Assembly (NCBI RefSeq): GCF_905147365.1 | Contig: NC_056425.1 | Coordinates: 8,129,501 to 8,193,500, forward strand | DNA: 64,000 bases | Source: Aricia agestis | Lineage: Eukaryota > Arthropoda > Insecta > Lepidoptera > Lycaenidae | Direction: 5' to 3' | Shown: in pieces, positions 10,601-20,869 of the stretch | Layout of the letters: every line of letters starts with the position of its first letter | How positions within the stretch are numbered: position 1 is the first letter of the stretch | Made by a program: the position numbers and the translations under genes | The notes under the pieces: generated by a model | What the model was told of the DNA's origin: nothing | Seen by the model: the letters and a program-made list of their open reading frames with translations, nothing else | Database searches by the model: none

Positions 10601-13600
10601 AGTTACAATAAATAATACAGTTAAAGTATTTTGAGCACTTAATCCGACGCAGCTCAGCATATGCTGACTGCAAGCAATCCAAGTAGGATCTTCCGCTGGG
10701 CCGACAGGTAACGTCACGGAAATTAATCATCAAAAATTACTTCACCTTAGGCCCTATTTCCGCCCTTAAAATAAGAAGTTCGAAACATGGAAGGTTTCTT
10801 TTTACAAAGGACAGGACAAAGTAACAGAAAATTAAAATTCTACTGGGGATGTGGTCACTGGTAGTGACCAGCAAGCTTAGCAGTGGCTAAGCTTGCTAGG
10901 CTGTAGTAAAAATCATATCGGCCATTTGCTAAATAGATTTTTTTTGCTTCGATAAAAATATAATGTAGTGTGGACAAATTATTATCTGTTAAACATTTAC
11001 ATAAGATCAGAGATGGAAATATCTAGCTAGTTAGTCCATTATTAATGGACTAACTAGCTAGATATTTAGATGGACCCTAAGGCTACATAGCGGTACCTAG
11101 TAGCAAATGGAATACAAAAAAAAACCTTTTTAAGGGGGGAAAACGAGCAAACGGGTCACCTGATGGAAAGCAACTTCCGTCCTCCATGGACACTCGCAAC
11201 ATCAGAAGAGCTGCAGGTGCGTTGCCGGCCTTTTAAGAGGTAATTGGGTAATAAGGTAGGGGAGGGTAGAGAAGGGAATAGGGTAGGGGATTAGGCATCC
11301 GGTAAACTCATTCACTCGGTTTTCTGCGAGCCTGTGGTATTTCTCCAATCAAGCCGGCCCATTCGTGCCGAAGCATGGCTCTCCCACCGTTTTAAAAACC
11401 TATATTACTGTGGTCGTTTTTTAGATCAGAAATCAGAAAGTTTTGGCACTGACTTAGCGCTAATTTTATCAATCATTCATACTTACTCAATTTTGTAGAT
11501 TTTAAATCTTAAAATGTTGATGGTTGTTTATTTTTTAAACCTTCTTACTCAAGCAAATATACTTGTAAGTAGAACCATACCATTACATAGTTATTTCTCA
11601 TTTACCATAGGTCAGGGATCAGTGGGCTCATGACTTAGCATAATGAGTAACAAGTACAACTTACAAATTACAATGCTTGCCACCACCTCCATAGAATCCA
11701 GTATAACCATTGATGTTTTATAAGATACTTATAGATGCTGATTACAATTTCGTTGAACAGAACTCTTTAAAATTTCGAATAGCATGAAAACTATATATTT
11801 TTGGGATAAAAACTGCCCCGTGTCCTTTTTTCGAGACTCAAAGAAATTCCGTTTCATTAAAATCGGTTCTGCTATTTAAGCCTAAAAATTTTTACAAAAT
11901 GTTAAATTATGGATTCAGAGCTTAATAATTAGCAAAGATTTACTCTAACTCATTGATTTTTTTAATTAACCCACTGAATAACTAATTTTAACTAGGCGAC
12001 ACGAAAAGTTACGTTGAGTGTAATAATTGTAAAGCGACAGTAATTAATAAGATATTATGCCAAAGCACAGAATATAAACACAAAATGTATAATCGTAATC
12101 TGGCCAAAGCTCAAATAATATGACACATTTTGACGCGTTCTAAAATCTAATCTTTAGATTTAACATCGCACAATGTAGATTTGTAGACCTATGTATTACT
12201 CAATTTATTTTGGAGATTAAAATGATCCCTAACTCGTGGAAATAAGGACTATATGAGGAGTAGAAAAGCTCTTAACGGACTGTACTTAACAAAATATGAG
12301 AGTAAGGCATGAGTAAGTGACCTCTTGCTCCTTATTGTCACAGACGAGTGAGACGACCTCTCAATATACGCTCATGTATATTTAATTTAAAATTATTACT
12401 TTCATAAACAGGTTGGAGGTAATTGTAATATTTTTAAGCACAGACAATGTCTGTCAGAAATCAGACATACTATATGTAATAATAAGTTTATGTAGACCGT
12501 ATAATTAGGTCGACCTTTTAGGTGGGATGACGATCTTCGTTTAGTTGCAGGCCCATGTTGGATGCGAGTAGCAGGATCGGTCATCTTGGCGTTCATTGAG
12601 AGAGGCCTATGTCCAGCAGTGGACGACTATAGGCTGATATGACGATGATGATGATAATTAGGTAGGCATTCAAAATCAAAAATCAAAATAATTTCTATAT
12701 AATATATTCAGAATATTTTTTTTACAAAAATATTTCTGAACGTTGATACTAAGGTGCCTACTGCCTACCACCGGTTCGGGAACTAACCCGGCGAGAAGAA
12801 CCGGCGTAAGAAACTCGCACGGGGCCATCTTTTACTAAAAAGATGGAAAATTACAATTTATTATATAGTGCACCAAGGCTTTAAATGAATATGTCAATGG
12901 GCGCTGCTGGTAAAGGGGAACTGTCAAAAATGACGTTTTTGTATGAAAATAGAGTTACTTCCTTTTCTCTCATTTAAAGCCATACTATATAATATTAAGG
13001 TACAAAAGTGTGTTTCTCTCTATGTCTGTTATCTCTTCATGTTTAAACAGATGAACCCATGTGAGATACTTTGGGTCCCAGACCAGCAGCCTACTAAAGG
13101 CAAAGACTTCTATTTAAAAATTCTTTCACTAAAGGGCACAGAACAAGTTTTGTTACAGAAAGTTTATGGTTTATAGAGCAATTAATAAGTTTCTCCGCCG
13201 ACGAAGTTGCAGACAATATTATGTACTTAAATTTACTTAATAGAATGATAGTTATGAAACAGTTGCTTTTCAAAAAAAAAATTAACCCACGACGAAAACA
13301 GGAGCAAGTTTGACTTCTCTGTACGTCTATGGCATCAATGAGCAGATATTGATATAATATAGAATATGTAAGTATGTATAGATTTTCTGGTTTAAACACG
13401 CGATCATAATAACAGCTATTAAGCTTTGTTCATCGTCAATTCATCACTAAATTAGGTTTCCTAATAGTTAATATGAAAATTCCTTATAACCTTACCAACA
13501 ATCTTATTAACGCAGTTCCTCTGGTCTTCCCTGAAGGAGGGTGTGTCGTGGTCGCACTGGCAGGCGCAGCCCGCGCCGAGTGTGCCCAACGCGGTCCCAT

Positions 13601-14528
13601 GAGACACCTCTACACAGCGAGTCACGCCGCACTCTGTGCCTGGGAAAAGGTGGTATAGTGGTAATAAATACATGTTATATGACAATTTTACCTGCTCAGC
13701 TATGACAGACCACGAGATGATGGACTGGATTTATATTTTTTATCAGTACCTATAGGCCACTCTAATTTTGCCACTGTGTACGAACTCTGCCGCGATCCTA
13801 GGACGCCATAGGACGCTGCCGCCCATAGGCATATAGCATTAAGCAATTGCCTAGGGCATCACGTCTGAGGGGGCACCAGAAGAAGGACAAAAATCATCCG
13901 TCCTTAGAGCATCACGTCTCACGTCACCAAAAACCACACCAAAAAAAGTTTCTAGGAAAATACTAAATGTTTTAGGTGGTAAAAGTTTAAAGGCTGATTC
14001 TAACTGTTGACATACAGATTAGGGGGCGGGGTACACAGGCATGGATTGCTTAATAGGGCATCAAGTAGTCTTAATCCGTCATCTCGTCCGTCGCAATAAC
14101 TGCTTCGGCACAAACCGTAAGTTATTAAGGCCCTTAGTAAACAGAATCTCGTGGCACTTGGCCATTAGCCCTTAGGTGACATTGTCTCAACTTTCAGTGT
14201 CTAAATTTTCATTTTACAAGGCGCCTTTTTAAAAAGTCATCAAGCGCCAAAAGAACCTTGTCAGTTGTTCCACAATATCTGGTTATTCGTCTATGATAAA
14301 GTTTAGTTTTCCACTTTAGGTATGAAAATATAGGTAATGCGCCATAAAAATATATAAGTAATATATAAAATCTGTAAATAATAATATTTACAATGAAAAC
14401 TTACCGCCTAAAGAAAAGAAATCTCCAGCTGCGAAACGCGTAACGTTAATAAGCGCCATCTCTCGGTGTGTCTTCAAACCACTTGAAACAGCCACTAGCG
14501 ACATCAGCAAAAGCAGCGCCATCTTCAT
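2247..14528 (-). CDS. Predicted 1219-aa single-pass type I membrane protein, nine coding exons
   Basis: Joined exons (minus strand): 14528-14405, 13639-13496, 9390-9280, 8414-8281, 6247-6112, 5616-5351, 5192-5076, 5000-4728, 4601-2247. All junctions are GT-AG and the phases agree, giving 1219 codons plus TGA. Residues 1-17 form a signal peptide (MKMALLLLMSLVAVSSG). The ectodomain (about 18-245) holds a cysteine cluster (GAGCACQCDHDTPSF), an NVT glycosylation site and a Pro-containing juxtamembrane segment. A hydrophobic helix at about 246-269 (LAIGVCVVMLVFVYAAGIIL) is followed by basic YKRRQKR, a stop-transfer signal. The tail of about 950 residues is Ser/Asn/Pro-rich, with a polyproline stretch, a His tract (HHHHHH) and an EDSGYLSTDSNDSK motif that resembles a phospho-site or adaptor motif. 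I do not recognise the family; a receptor-like or scaffold role is inference from topology only. The start is the first ATG of two (M1, M3) before the signal peptide. Confidence 0.85.
4728..5000 (-). CDS. Coding exon 8 (cytoplasmic)
   Basis: 91 codons, phase 0 in and out. Acceptor CTAGTTTCAG, donor TTTAAAG|GTCAGT. Contains a basic stretch (HTRRKRQERIR), an SSSPEIEK segment and a PPTPTGEPRRK proline motif. Confidence 0.85.
5076..5192 (-). CDS. Coding exon 7 (cytoplasmic)
   Basis: 39 codons, phase 0 at both ends. The acceptor is TATTTTTAG|AGAGTAAAA: an AG two bases downstream would put a stop in frame, so the upstream AG is the one used. Donor ATAAG|GTAAGC. Reads RVKNNPLLNMDARNDFDAGL then an acidic stretch. 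Confidence 0.75.
5351..5616 (-). CDS. Coding exon 6 (transmembrane helix)
   Basis: Acceptor ACTGTTTTCCAG, donor GAGTATG|GTGCGT. It carries the juxtamembrane stretch, the single transmembrane helix LAIGVCVVMLVFVYAAGIIL and the basic stop-transfer residues HYKRRQKRNF, then the start of the cytoplasmic tail. Confidence 0.85.
5670..5697. repeat. 12-bp GC-rich hairpin in intron
   Basis: CTTGTCGACGGC - ACGC - GCCGTCGACAAG, a perfect inverted repeat with a 4-nt loop, between exons 5 and 6. Confidence 0.8.
5781..5844. repeat. Perfect 30-bp hairpin with 4-nt loop in intron
   Basis: Arms 5781-5810 and 5815-5844 are exact inverse complements (GTAAATACACTAACTCATAG...); the loop is GAAA. No related copy seen elsewhere in the window. 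Confidence 0.9.
6112..6247 (-). CDS. Coding exon 5 (ectodomain)
   Basis: Acceptor CTATTCCGACAG, donor GCAATG|GTATAG. Only the frame giving RLEGRLVAVHVLCSAPKAAY, then IATSCAAFRIAGSSRN, satisfies the phases of exons 4 and 6. The other open frames here are shadows. The donor (GTATAG) is weaker than in the other exons. Confidence 0.7.
7439..7567. repeat. Imperfect foldback, about 60-bp arms
   Basis: Arm ACGAAGCCGTTTTGAGACTC... (7439-7499) pairs with ...GAGTCTCAAAACCGTTTCGT (7507-7567) with several mismatches. The preceding GTGGTCGTCAAATTGCGG (about 7194) resembles a hAT-type terminus. The minus-strand open frame crossing it is a by-product of the foldback. Confidence 0.6.
7777..8142. mobile_element. 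hAT-like MITE, TAGGGTTGCCACCC ends
   Basis: 366 bp with termini TAGGGTTGCCACCC and GGTGGCAACCCTA, flanked by TGTGTGGC / TGTGTGAC (7 of 8 matching). Lies in the intron between exons 4 and 5 of the host gene. Same terminal family as the element at 34242. Confidence 0.8.
8281..8414 (-). CDS. Coding exon 4 (ectodomain)
   Basis: Acceptor TTACTCTTCAG, donor TTGCAG|GTAGGT. It reads DVEDAICAVTSAQYLSPS then GWVTLRDLVDNDVPFGLYRD. Phase 1 in, phase 0 out. Strong third-position GC bias marks it as coding. Confidence 0.85.
8496..8540. repeat. Perfect 22-bp palindrome, 1-nt loop
   Basis: CTACATTTGTTTATCCATAC and TA then T then the exact inverse, arms 8496-8517 and 8519-8540. It abuts the start of a repeat-B copy. 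Confidence 0.85.
8541..8752 (-). repeat. Lepidopteran dispersed repeat B (RTE-tail SINE-like), copy 1
   Basis: Reads, reversed, from ATCTAGT/GCAACTCCGTTGCGCC through TCCGGGATAAAAAGTATCC and CGGTTCAGCGGTTCGGGCGT to TATAATATT. Similar to SINE-like sequences that share an RTE-type 3' tail in Lepidoptera. Eight copies in the window. Confidence 0.75.
9280..9390 (-). CDS. Coding exon 3 (ectodomain)
   Basis: Acceptor TTTCTTTCCAG, donor CACTG|GTAAGT. It reads ECPMAKFGRGSDRPQIPF then VYLPLKGQIIYPSKEIIF. 111 nt, phase 1 in and out. Confidence 0.85.
9423..10210 (+). repeat. Composite dispersed repeat C, left copy
   Basis: Begins ACTAGATGTCCCGCGCGGCT, continues through GACGCGTTCAAGCAAACATA and a (GAT)n stretch, and ends ACCTCCCCCATTTTGAAAGT. 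The same run in opposite orientation occurs at 44783-45845, covering the blocks TTGGTAGCATATGCTT and CTTATGGATCCTTCATCAGA. Confidence 0.7.
10440..10565 (+). repeat. RTE-type LINE/SINE 3' tail
   Basis: Contains TTTCATCAAAATTGGTCCAG and TTTAGGAGGAGTTCAGTCAC followed by an ATATATATATTA tail, a common 3' end of RTE-related repeats in Lepidoptera. Confidence 0.5.
10852..10897. repeat. Two adjacent small perfect hairpins
   Basis: TGGTCACT-GGT-AGTGACCA (10852-10870) is followed directly by AGCAAGCTTAGC-AGTG-GCTAAGCTTGCT (10870-10897). They share one base. Confidence 0.8.
11017..11067. repeat. Perfect 25-bp palindrome, 1-nt loop
   Basis: Arms 11017-11041 and 11043-11067; core CTAGCTAGTTAGTCCATTA. 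Not related to the other hairpins by sequence. Confidence 0.88.
11117..11395 (-). repeat. Dispersed repeat E (GAGCCATGCTTCGGCACG...GAGCAAACGGGTCACC), copy 1
   Basis: Contains GAGCAAACGGGTCACCTGAT, GAGCTGCAGGTGCGTTGCCG, a short GGGAAGGGAATAGGGTAGGG minisatellite, and CATTCGTGCCGAAGCATGGC. Non-coding; similar copies at 17165, 43700 and 44249. Confidence 0.75.
12490..12655 (+). pseudogene. 3' end of a LINE reverse-transcriptase ORF (fossil)
   Basis: The plus strand translates to RWDDDLRLVAGPCWMRVAGS followed by the hallmark GGCCTATGTCCAGCAGTGGA and a (GAT)n tail. It resembles the C-terminal end and 3' tail of lepidopteran non-LTR elements. Frame degenerate. Confidence 0.6.
12660..12850 (-). repeat. 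CR1-like LINE 3' UTR fragment, copy 1
   Basis: On the plus strand it reads CCACCGGTTCGGGAACTAAC then CGGCGAGAAGAACCGGCGTA, AGAAACTCGCACGGGG and a paired CCATCTTTT. The same block forms the 3' UTR of the LINE at 50047-53283, and a second fragment is at 43336. Confidence 0.7.
13496..13639 (-). CDS. Coding exon 2 (cysteine cluster of ectodomain)
   Basis: Preceded by a good acceptor (...CTATACCACCTTTTCCCAG) and ended by GTTG|GTAAGG. It encodes TECGVTRCVEVS and the CACQCDHD cluster, then NCVNKIV. GC content is higher than in the flanking introns, as in the other ectodomain exons. Confidence 0.85.
14405..14528 (-). CDS. Coding exon 1 of the membrane-protein gene (start codon, signal peptide)
   Basis: Start codon at 14528-14526 in the context cacaaaATGAAGATGG. 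It encodes the signal peptide and ends GGCG|GTAAGT, phase 1. The hydrophobic run ALLLLMSLVAV directly after the first Met supports this start. An acceptor for the upstream non-coding exon probably lies 50-60 bp before the ATG (candidate ...TTTACCCAAAAAG). Confidence 0.8.
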
Positions 14529-15684
14529 TTTGTGCACAACAACACTAGCCCGTGCTTACTTCCAAAACTTCAACCAGATGTCACTTTTTGGGTAAAGAAA
14601 ATTACCGCAGTAAAATTTTCTAATCTTTATTTTTGATAGTGACCGTATCATTTTAAAAGGTATTTAAAGTATAGTAACTTTGGAATAATGCTGGTAAAAA
14701 TAAAGTTTTTAGTTTCCACAGTAATTCTTAGCACCTCTCCATTTTCTTATTTTGGCATCTGAAATAAACAAATCATTTTTTATTAAAACATTACCTTACC
14801 AATAAAATAGACATTTTATACCTGTTGGAAATAACTACAATAAAACAAATACGTATCGATAGAGAAGAGCCACGTTTTGCATTTTTAGAAGTTAGAGCTG
14901 ACCTAAATAATTATTGGTTTTCAAACTTTTCATTCGTAGAAATAAAATAAATATGAATAAAAAAATTAATGCACCAGCTTAGCGAGAAAAAGTTGAGTCA
15001 CACATGTTTAATAATATTAATTGATTGATAATATTAGTTAATTTTTAATAACACTGAAAACCTGTTGTGGTCTAAAAGCGCTAATAAATTAACAATCATT
15101 TCAATTTAATTTTTTTAACCATGAAAAAGAAATCAGACCGAAAGTATAAAATATAAAAAAGATAGATTTTATAAAATGAGATAAGTAAGTATAAATAATT
15201 ACAATATCAATAAAGTTACGGCTTGACCAAAATGTCCAGTCTCAAAAATTTGGGTTTGCACGTTTGACACCTCAAAACGCAAAGAAACTTTGTAATACAG
15301 AATAGCTAAAATAAAGAGGTCACCGCCTTAGAAATTCATAGTTGTTATACAAAATGCTAATTTTCAGTCTGATGCACTTATTGCGAAACAGCGAATGTAG
15401 GTAGATACTAGGTACCGTACAGTTTAAAGTTTTACATAATACAATTTTAAAAATACTTGGAGCACTCGGGGACTGTATTGCATAGCTTTTTTATCAACTT
15501 CATTGAAGTTCTAACACCAGTCACCACGTAAGTCACTTTTTGTCTATTTGGATGTTTTAATGCAATTCGCTAGAAAATCGGAAGACGCATCTTTTTTGTT
15601 ATAGTATGATTATATCCTATCTAGGTTTAAGTCGATTTGCGTTTAATATTTTAAAATATGCGTAGGTACCATGTCAAGTAGTCT

Positions 15685-15930
15685 TTAGGGTTCCCTACTT
15701 AAAGGCACAGAATATAATATTATATTAGTAGTACCATTAAAGGGTAAAAACGGGACCCTATTACTAAGACTTAGATGTCTGTCTGTCTATCAGTCTGCCT
15801 TCATAGCTGTATAAATAATATATAGAATAAACATAATAGTAGAATAAAAATATTTTTTGGGATAATTTTGCGCTTTATCGGTACGGAAACCTTTATGCAT
15901 GAGTCCAACTTGCATTTGCTGATTTTTAGA
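15685..15930 (-). repeat. Dispersed repeat A, copy 2 (internally deleted)
   Basis: Starts AGGGTTCCCTACTTAAAGG and ends GAGTCCAACTTGCATTTGC. The middle third of the family sequence is missing. Confidence 0.6.
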
Positions 15931-16397
15931 TACTGTTAATTCTTTCTTAAAATATGGGATTCAAATTAACCAATACCAAACTATTACATTCACTAAAACA
16001 ATGTTATTTTAGTAATAATAGAGAAACTTCTTAACCTGCATCTCTTTAAAAATACGGAGAAAGTATGTAATTGTTGATATTGCTAAACACTATTTAAAGA
16101 CAAAGGCTATTAAAAGTATAGATTTTAGAAAACATAATTGGATGCAGTTATTGAAAGTTATTAAAAATTACTTTCTTTCAACTTTTTTTCATAATTTAGA
16201 ATAATTTTATTGATTTTGAAATTTTCTCTATCAATTAGGTAGTGGTACCTAATTTTAAATATGTATAATATACATTTTGAGTATAAATTATGTTAACTCT
16301 ACAAAACATAAATAATATTATAGAAACAAACTATGTAATATTTATACTCTACTAAATTCACTTTTTACCGACTTCCAAAAAGGAGGAGGTTATACGT

Positions 16398-16700
16398 TAA
16401 CAAAAAAATTAAAACTGACTTCCAAGGTAAAAACAATAATCCTTACTCTAAAATAGTGCCTTTTTCAGAATTCGTTTAAATCTCAACTATTTCTGTACTT
16501 ACTACAGTCTTCATTACTTTGAACTCACGATAAAATTAGGTACCGACTTCAAATAATGAAGACTGTAGTATGTACAGAAATAATTGAGATTTAAACGAAT
16601 TCTGAAAAAGGCACTATTATAGAGTAAGGGTTATTTAATACTTTTTAGTTCATATTATTATTGTATTTACCTTGGAAGTCGGTTTTAATTATTTTTGTTA
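16398..16700. mobile_element. Foldback MITE with arms of about 130 bp
   Basis: TAACAAAAAAATTAAAACTG... pairs with ...CGGTTTTAATTATTTTTGTTA. The inner part is nearly exact: GAATTCGTTTAAATCTCAAC recurs inverted at about 16588, and TACAGTCTTCATTA pairs with TAATGAAGACTGTA. The short centre is about 16524-16549. Confidence 0.75.
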
Positions 16701-17164
16701 AAAATAATAATAATAATTAACTTTGTAAAAAAAGGAGAATTAAAACTCGACACTAATGACGCGAAACCATTTCATATACTTACTCGTAATATGATCTCGT
16801 TATTTGTTATCTCGCAAAAATGTGCGGTTATTCTCAAATCGCGGAATTCTGTCTGTAGCGGTCATTGACTCCCTGTCAAAAAACTTGTCATTTTCTATTA
16901 AAACCGCGATTGACAATGAAGTGACAGATGTTTCTAGCCTAAGGGTGATATCGTATTTTGGATACACGATGTGAACACACTATGAATTATTATCACTTCA
17001 AAATTATAAATAATTAGAGATGATCATACGAAGAGGTAACAAAGACGTTTCCCGATGAAAATATAATATGTAGTCTGTATCTATTATAATATGTACAAGA
17101 ATTCAATTTTATTCCTAAGTTAACAAAATGCAGTGCGAGTATTTTTTTACACATACGTGTGAAG

Positions 17165-17472
17165 CCATGCTTCGGAACAAATAGGCCCGCTCGATCGGAG
17201 AAATACCACGTTCTCACAGAAAACTGGCGTGTGGCGCTGTGTTTCGCCGAGTGAGTGAGTTTACCGGAGGCCCAATCCAAATATGGTAGACCCTATACCC
17301 TCCCCTACCCTCCCCTATTCCCTTCCCTTCCCATCCCTACCCTCCCCTATTACCCTCTTAAAAGGCCGGCAACGCACCTGCAGCTCTTCTGATGCTGCGA
17401 GTCTCCATGGGCGACCGAAGTTACTTTCCATCAGGTGACCCGTTTGCTCGTTTGCCCCCTTATTTCATAAAA
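17165..17472 (+). repeat. Dispersed repeat E, copy 2
   Basis: Runs from CATGCTTCGGAACAAATAGG through GTGTTTCGCCGAGTGAGTGA and a CCCTACCCTCCCCTATT minisatellite to CATCAGGTGACCCGTTTGCT. Confidence 0.75.
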
Positions 17473-18044
17473 AAAATAACATAGCTCCTAGACTAAAAAG
17501 GTCAATGACCGCTGGTGCCACCTTAAATTGTCCTGACTATAATTTCGTTTTTCCGTACAAAGTCGCGGGCAACTTATAATCTTGCACTATTATTTCATAC
17601 CGCATAATACCACGTAATACAAATCCAGTTCTGATATCTTATTCCGAGCTAAGTGCCGTACTATTACATCTTACGCGAGTAACAGTGTAATTATTACACC
17701 TGTAATATAATTAGTAATTACTCTTGTAATTCGTAAGCTTTATGTAACTGTTACAGCGTGGAATATTACTGAAGTCTCTTGGAGCTGCTAAATTCGTATA
17801 ATGGTTTCAGTTACAGTATACGTGTCGCCGTATCCTACGAATAAGGGCGCTGTTGCAAAAACCCTACTTTACAGGAGAAGGTTTTTTGTGTTTATTTCCA
17901 AATATTGTTAGACAACTTTTGGAAATTAATTATGAAATTATAGTATAGCATAACGTATTTTGAATGAGACGTTTAATTTGATATTTCGGGTAGATTTGTC
18001 CCTTATTTCTTTTTTCGGCGGAGTAAAATAAGTCTCAAAGTTCT

Positions 18045-18134
18045 TGAGATAGAGCCTGGAGACAGACGGACGGACAGACAGACATCGAAGTGTTATTAAT
18101 AGCGTCCCGCCTGTACCATTTGGGTACGTAAACC
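18045..18134 (+). repeat. Dispersed repeat A, 3' fragment
   Basis: GAGCCTGGAGACAGACGGAC through CGAAGTGTTATTAATAG to ATTTGGGTACG; only the last 90 bp of the family. Confidence 0.5.
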
Positions 18135-18211
18135 AAAAAAAAACAATATAAATAGGCATATGGAAAAAAACATACATTAAATTAATAATATGGAACGATT
18201 GCTAATATTAA

Positions 18212-18235
18212 TTCTCAACCCTTCAGGGTTGAGAA
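18212..18235. repeat. 11-bp perfect hairpin
   Basis: TTCTCAACCCT-TC-AGGGTTGAGAA, with an outer weak pairing of CGATTG and CAATCG. Confidence 0.6.
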
Positions 18236-19816
18236 CCAATCGTTATTGTGATTGCTTTCAAGCAAGGGTGAGAAGGAAGGACAAACAAACATACTTTCCC
18301 ATATTTTATACTTGGGAAAGTACGAGTATAGCAAAGAAAACTCTGGCTGTTTCTGGCTCTTGGTTTAGCTTATGAGTAGTTACAATATGACGGAGCGGTG
18401 CCTATTCTACTTCAACATCAGTTTAGCATGATAACGCTAATATTTTGTATTCTAAATCAAATTCTTTTATGAGACGATATACGGCATCCCTCATGTCCTT
18501 TTGCAAGAGTCTGATGACCGATGATACATCATCAGCACAGCTCAAGAGATGTACTCAAAATTTTGGGTACGTTCTGTTACTCACAGTTCGTCCAATAAAC
18601 CAAAAAAAATTTAATAGTAACAAAAAAAAGTTTCGTTACACTCACTCTCGATACACCAAGAGCTCTTTTCCTAAATTTTTAATAAAAAGGAAACTTTTTT
18701 TCAATTCTTTCAGGCACCGGGGACTGTTCTCGTTTTCTAGAACCTAAAAATACAAAAAAAAAACTCAAATTATATTGTGGAATATTATTTTATATTTAAA
18801 TATTCTTGTAGCACACTACCTTTAACTATTTTTCTATACGGCGAAAAAGCCACAAAGTTCACTGCGGCTTTTTAACAAAATTAAAACAAAACATTATAAA
18901 CTTTCAATTATATACTTTTCGAAATGGTTAGTATATAAAAGGCAAATTCATGTAATAGTCTATAATAATTATAGTCTCATGTCATGTATGAGTTCAATAT
19001 TTTGCTTAGCGGGGCGAGTAACCCAAAATTGTCGATCTTATAATTGAAAATAAGCCCCGAATTATTTAATTTTTTAAACATAGTTACTACATTATATTTC
19101 CGAGGATCCGACCTAGCCGAAACACGATATCTTAAAATTTTCTTGATAGAAAAAAATCACAAAGATGCATCTAATTTTCACGAATTTTTCATAATATTGC
19201 CATAACCATTAACAATGCATTACACTAAGTTAATATGTTAACACATTGTATAAAATTCTATCATTGAGAATCCGACCTAGCATATTTTTAAAGTGTTGTA
19301 TATTTATCGAGTTATTAAGAAAAAAATAACTAGGCGATGATTCCGCGTCGTCCTTTTTCACCTGGCGAGAGACGGCCGTGAGTGTGAGGAAAGAAGGACG
19401 ATGTTTGATTTTTTGGGTTAGTCGCCCTCTTGAGTTAACTGCAGGACTACAAAGTCAATGAACACCTTATTTAATTTTGTCAATAGTACGTATTTATGTG
19501 AATAACTGGAGCCATGTTTGTGATTATGTAGAGGTATGAGTTAACGTTAAATATTGTATTTTTTTGGAACGAAGTTCCTTATCGTGCGTTGCGAAGCTAG
19601 ACGGTAAAAGTTGTAACGATATGACACAAAAGTGTTGGTACGTAAGCCAGTGTTTCTTTCTCTGTCTCTCTTTCCTTTTTTGTATTTTTTTGTGTTTTTT
19701 TTTTGTTTTGTTTTTTTTTCATCCTGGCGTCCCTTGTCACCTCTCAAGTTTTTTTAGGGTTTAAGATTTTTTCGTGCTCTTCTTCGGTTTGTGAGAAAGA
19801 GTTGATAAACAAAATA

Positions 19817-19886
19817 TGCCGATAGCTGCTGACTTTAACTGACTAAGATCTGTATCTTAGTCAGTTAAAGTCAGCAGCTATCGGCA
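19817..19886. repeat. Perfect 33-bp hairpin with 4-nt loop
   Basis: Arms 19817-19849 and 19854-19886 are exact inverses (TGCCGATAGCTGCTGACTTT...); loop CTGT. It ends exactly where a dispersed repeat (TGTTGCCGGATTTATATTTT) begins. Confidence 0.9.
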
Positions 19887-20010
19887 CTGTTGCCGGATTT
19901 ATATTTTTTAAGAGTGTACGCCACTTTATATCCGCCGCCCTATGTACGAAATCTAACCTAGGACGCTGCCCTTAGGCCTATACGGCCTATTTATAAATCC
20001 AGGGCTGCTA
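19886..20010 (+). repeat. Dispersed repeat F, copy 1
   Basis: ATTTATATTTTTTAAGAGTG ... TACGGCCTATTTATAAATCC. A second copy lies at 26037-26162; both contain a GTACGNNATCTNNC...GGACGNTGC block. Family not identified. Confidence 0.5.
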
Positions 20011-20079
20011 AGATATGCCTTTATATAGTATAAAGCCTAGAATTTGGGTCTTTGATATTATGGAATCAGCCAATACTAT

Positions 20080-20127
20080 TAGCACAGTATAGCAATATGA
20101 CATATCTAATATTGCTATACTGTGCTA
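20080..20127. repeat. Perfect 19-bp inverted repeat, 10-nt loop
   Basis: TAGCACAGTATAGCAATAT (20080-20098) and its exact inverse (20109-20127) around GACATATCTA. Confidence 0.85.
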
Positions 20128-20625
20128 TTAGCATCTCAAGCGAGTTTCGTGAATAAGAACAAAATAAATGACAGCGATAAATATAAAAGTTCGCCTCAAT
20201 TTATTCAGAACATTCAGTTTCTAGCATAAGACTAATTTAGTAGCCATTTAGAATAAATTTTTGGACATATATTATGTGAATTATTGCACTATAATATAAC
20301 AGTCTCACATAATGTTGATCCTAGACAAACAACTTTCCAAATTTTGCGGAATTGCCAAATCATTTTCGATTGCAAATCGGTGAAATGTCGAATTAGCGAT
20401 TTGCACAGGCGCAGATATAATTGAAACGAAAATTTGCATATTTTTTATTTTCTTTATTTTTTTTTTGGCTAGGCCAAAATCTCCTTGATAGATTTCGAAA
20501 TAAAAGTCAAACTCAAGACGTCATGTGACCGACGCGACCCTGAGAAAACTGAACATGTTTTCACTTTTCAGTTTCGCTTCTTCATTTAATTTGTTTACAT
20601 TATATTTTGTTATCGAAAGCCCATA

Positions 20626-20792
20626 CTAATATTATAAATGCGAAGGTGTGTCTGTCTGTCTCTTACCTAATCACTGAACCGATTTTCTTGAAATTTGGCA
20701 TGGAAATACTTTGTGAAAGGACATAAGATATTTTGTATCCCGGAAAATTTTACGTTTATCGCGCGATAAATGAATTTTGACTCAACGGGCTA
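20626..20792 (-). repeat. Dispersed repeat B, copy 2 (truncated)
   Basis: AATATTATAAATGCGAAGGT ... TATCGCGCGATAAATGAATT; the GCAACTCCGTTGCGCC end is lost. Confidence 0.65.
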
Positions 20793-20869
20793 CAAAAACA
20801 AAAGAAATAACAGCAAAAAAAGTATAAAAATTACAGAAATGTGCAAAATGACGGTCTTACCGCTTAACT

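Noticed and set aside
18445..18747. 100-codon plus-strand frame
   Set aside because: Lys/Phe/Ser-rich translation of A/T-rich DNA with no recognisable motif; chance frame in the first intron.
19817..19886. Perfect hairpins as microRNA precursors
   Set aside because: Stems are fully paired with tiny loops, unlike pre-miRNAs, which have bulges and larger terminal loops; better treated as palindromes.
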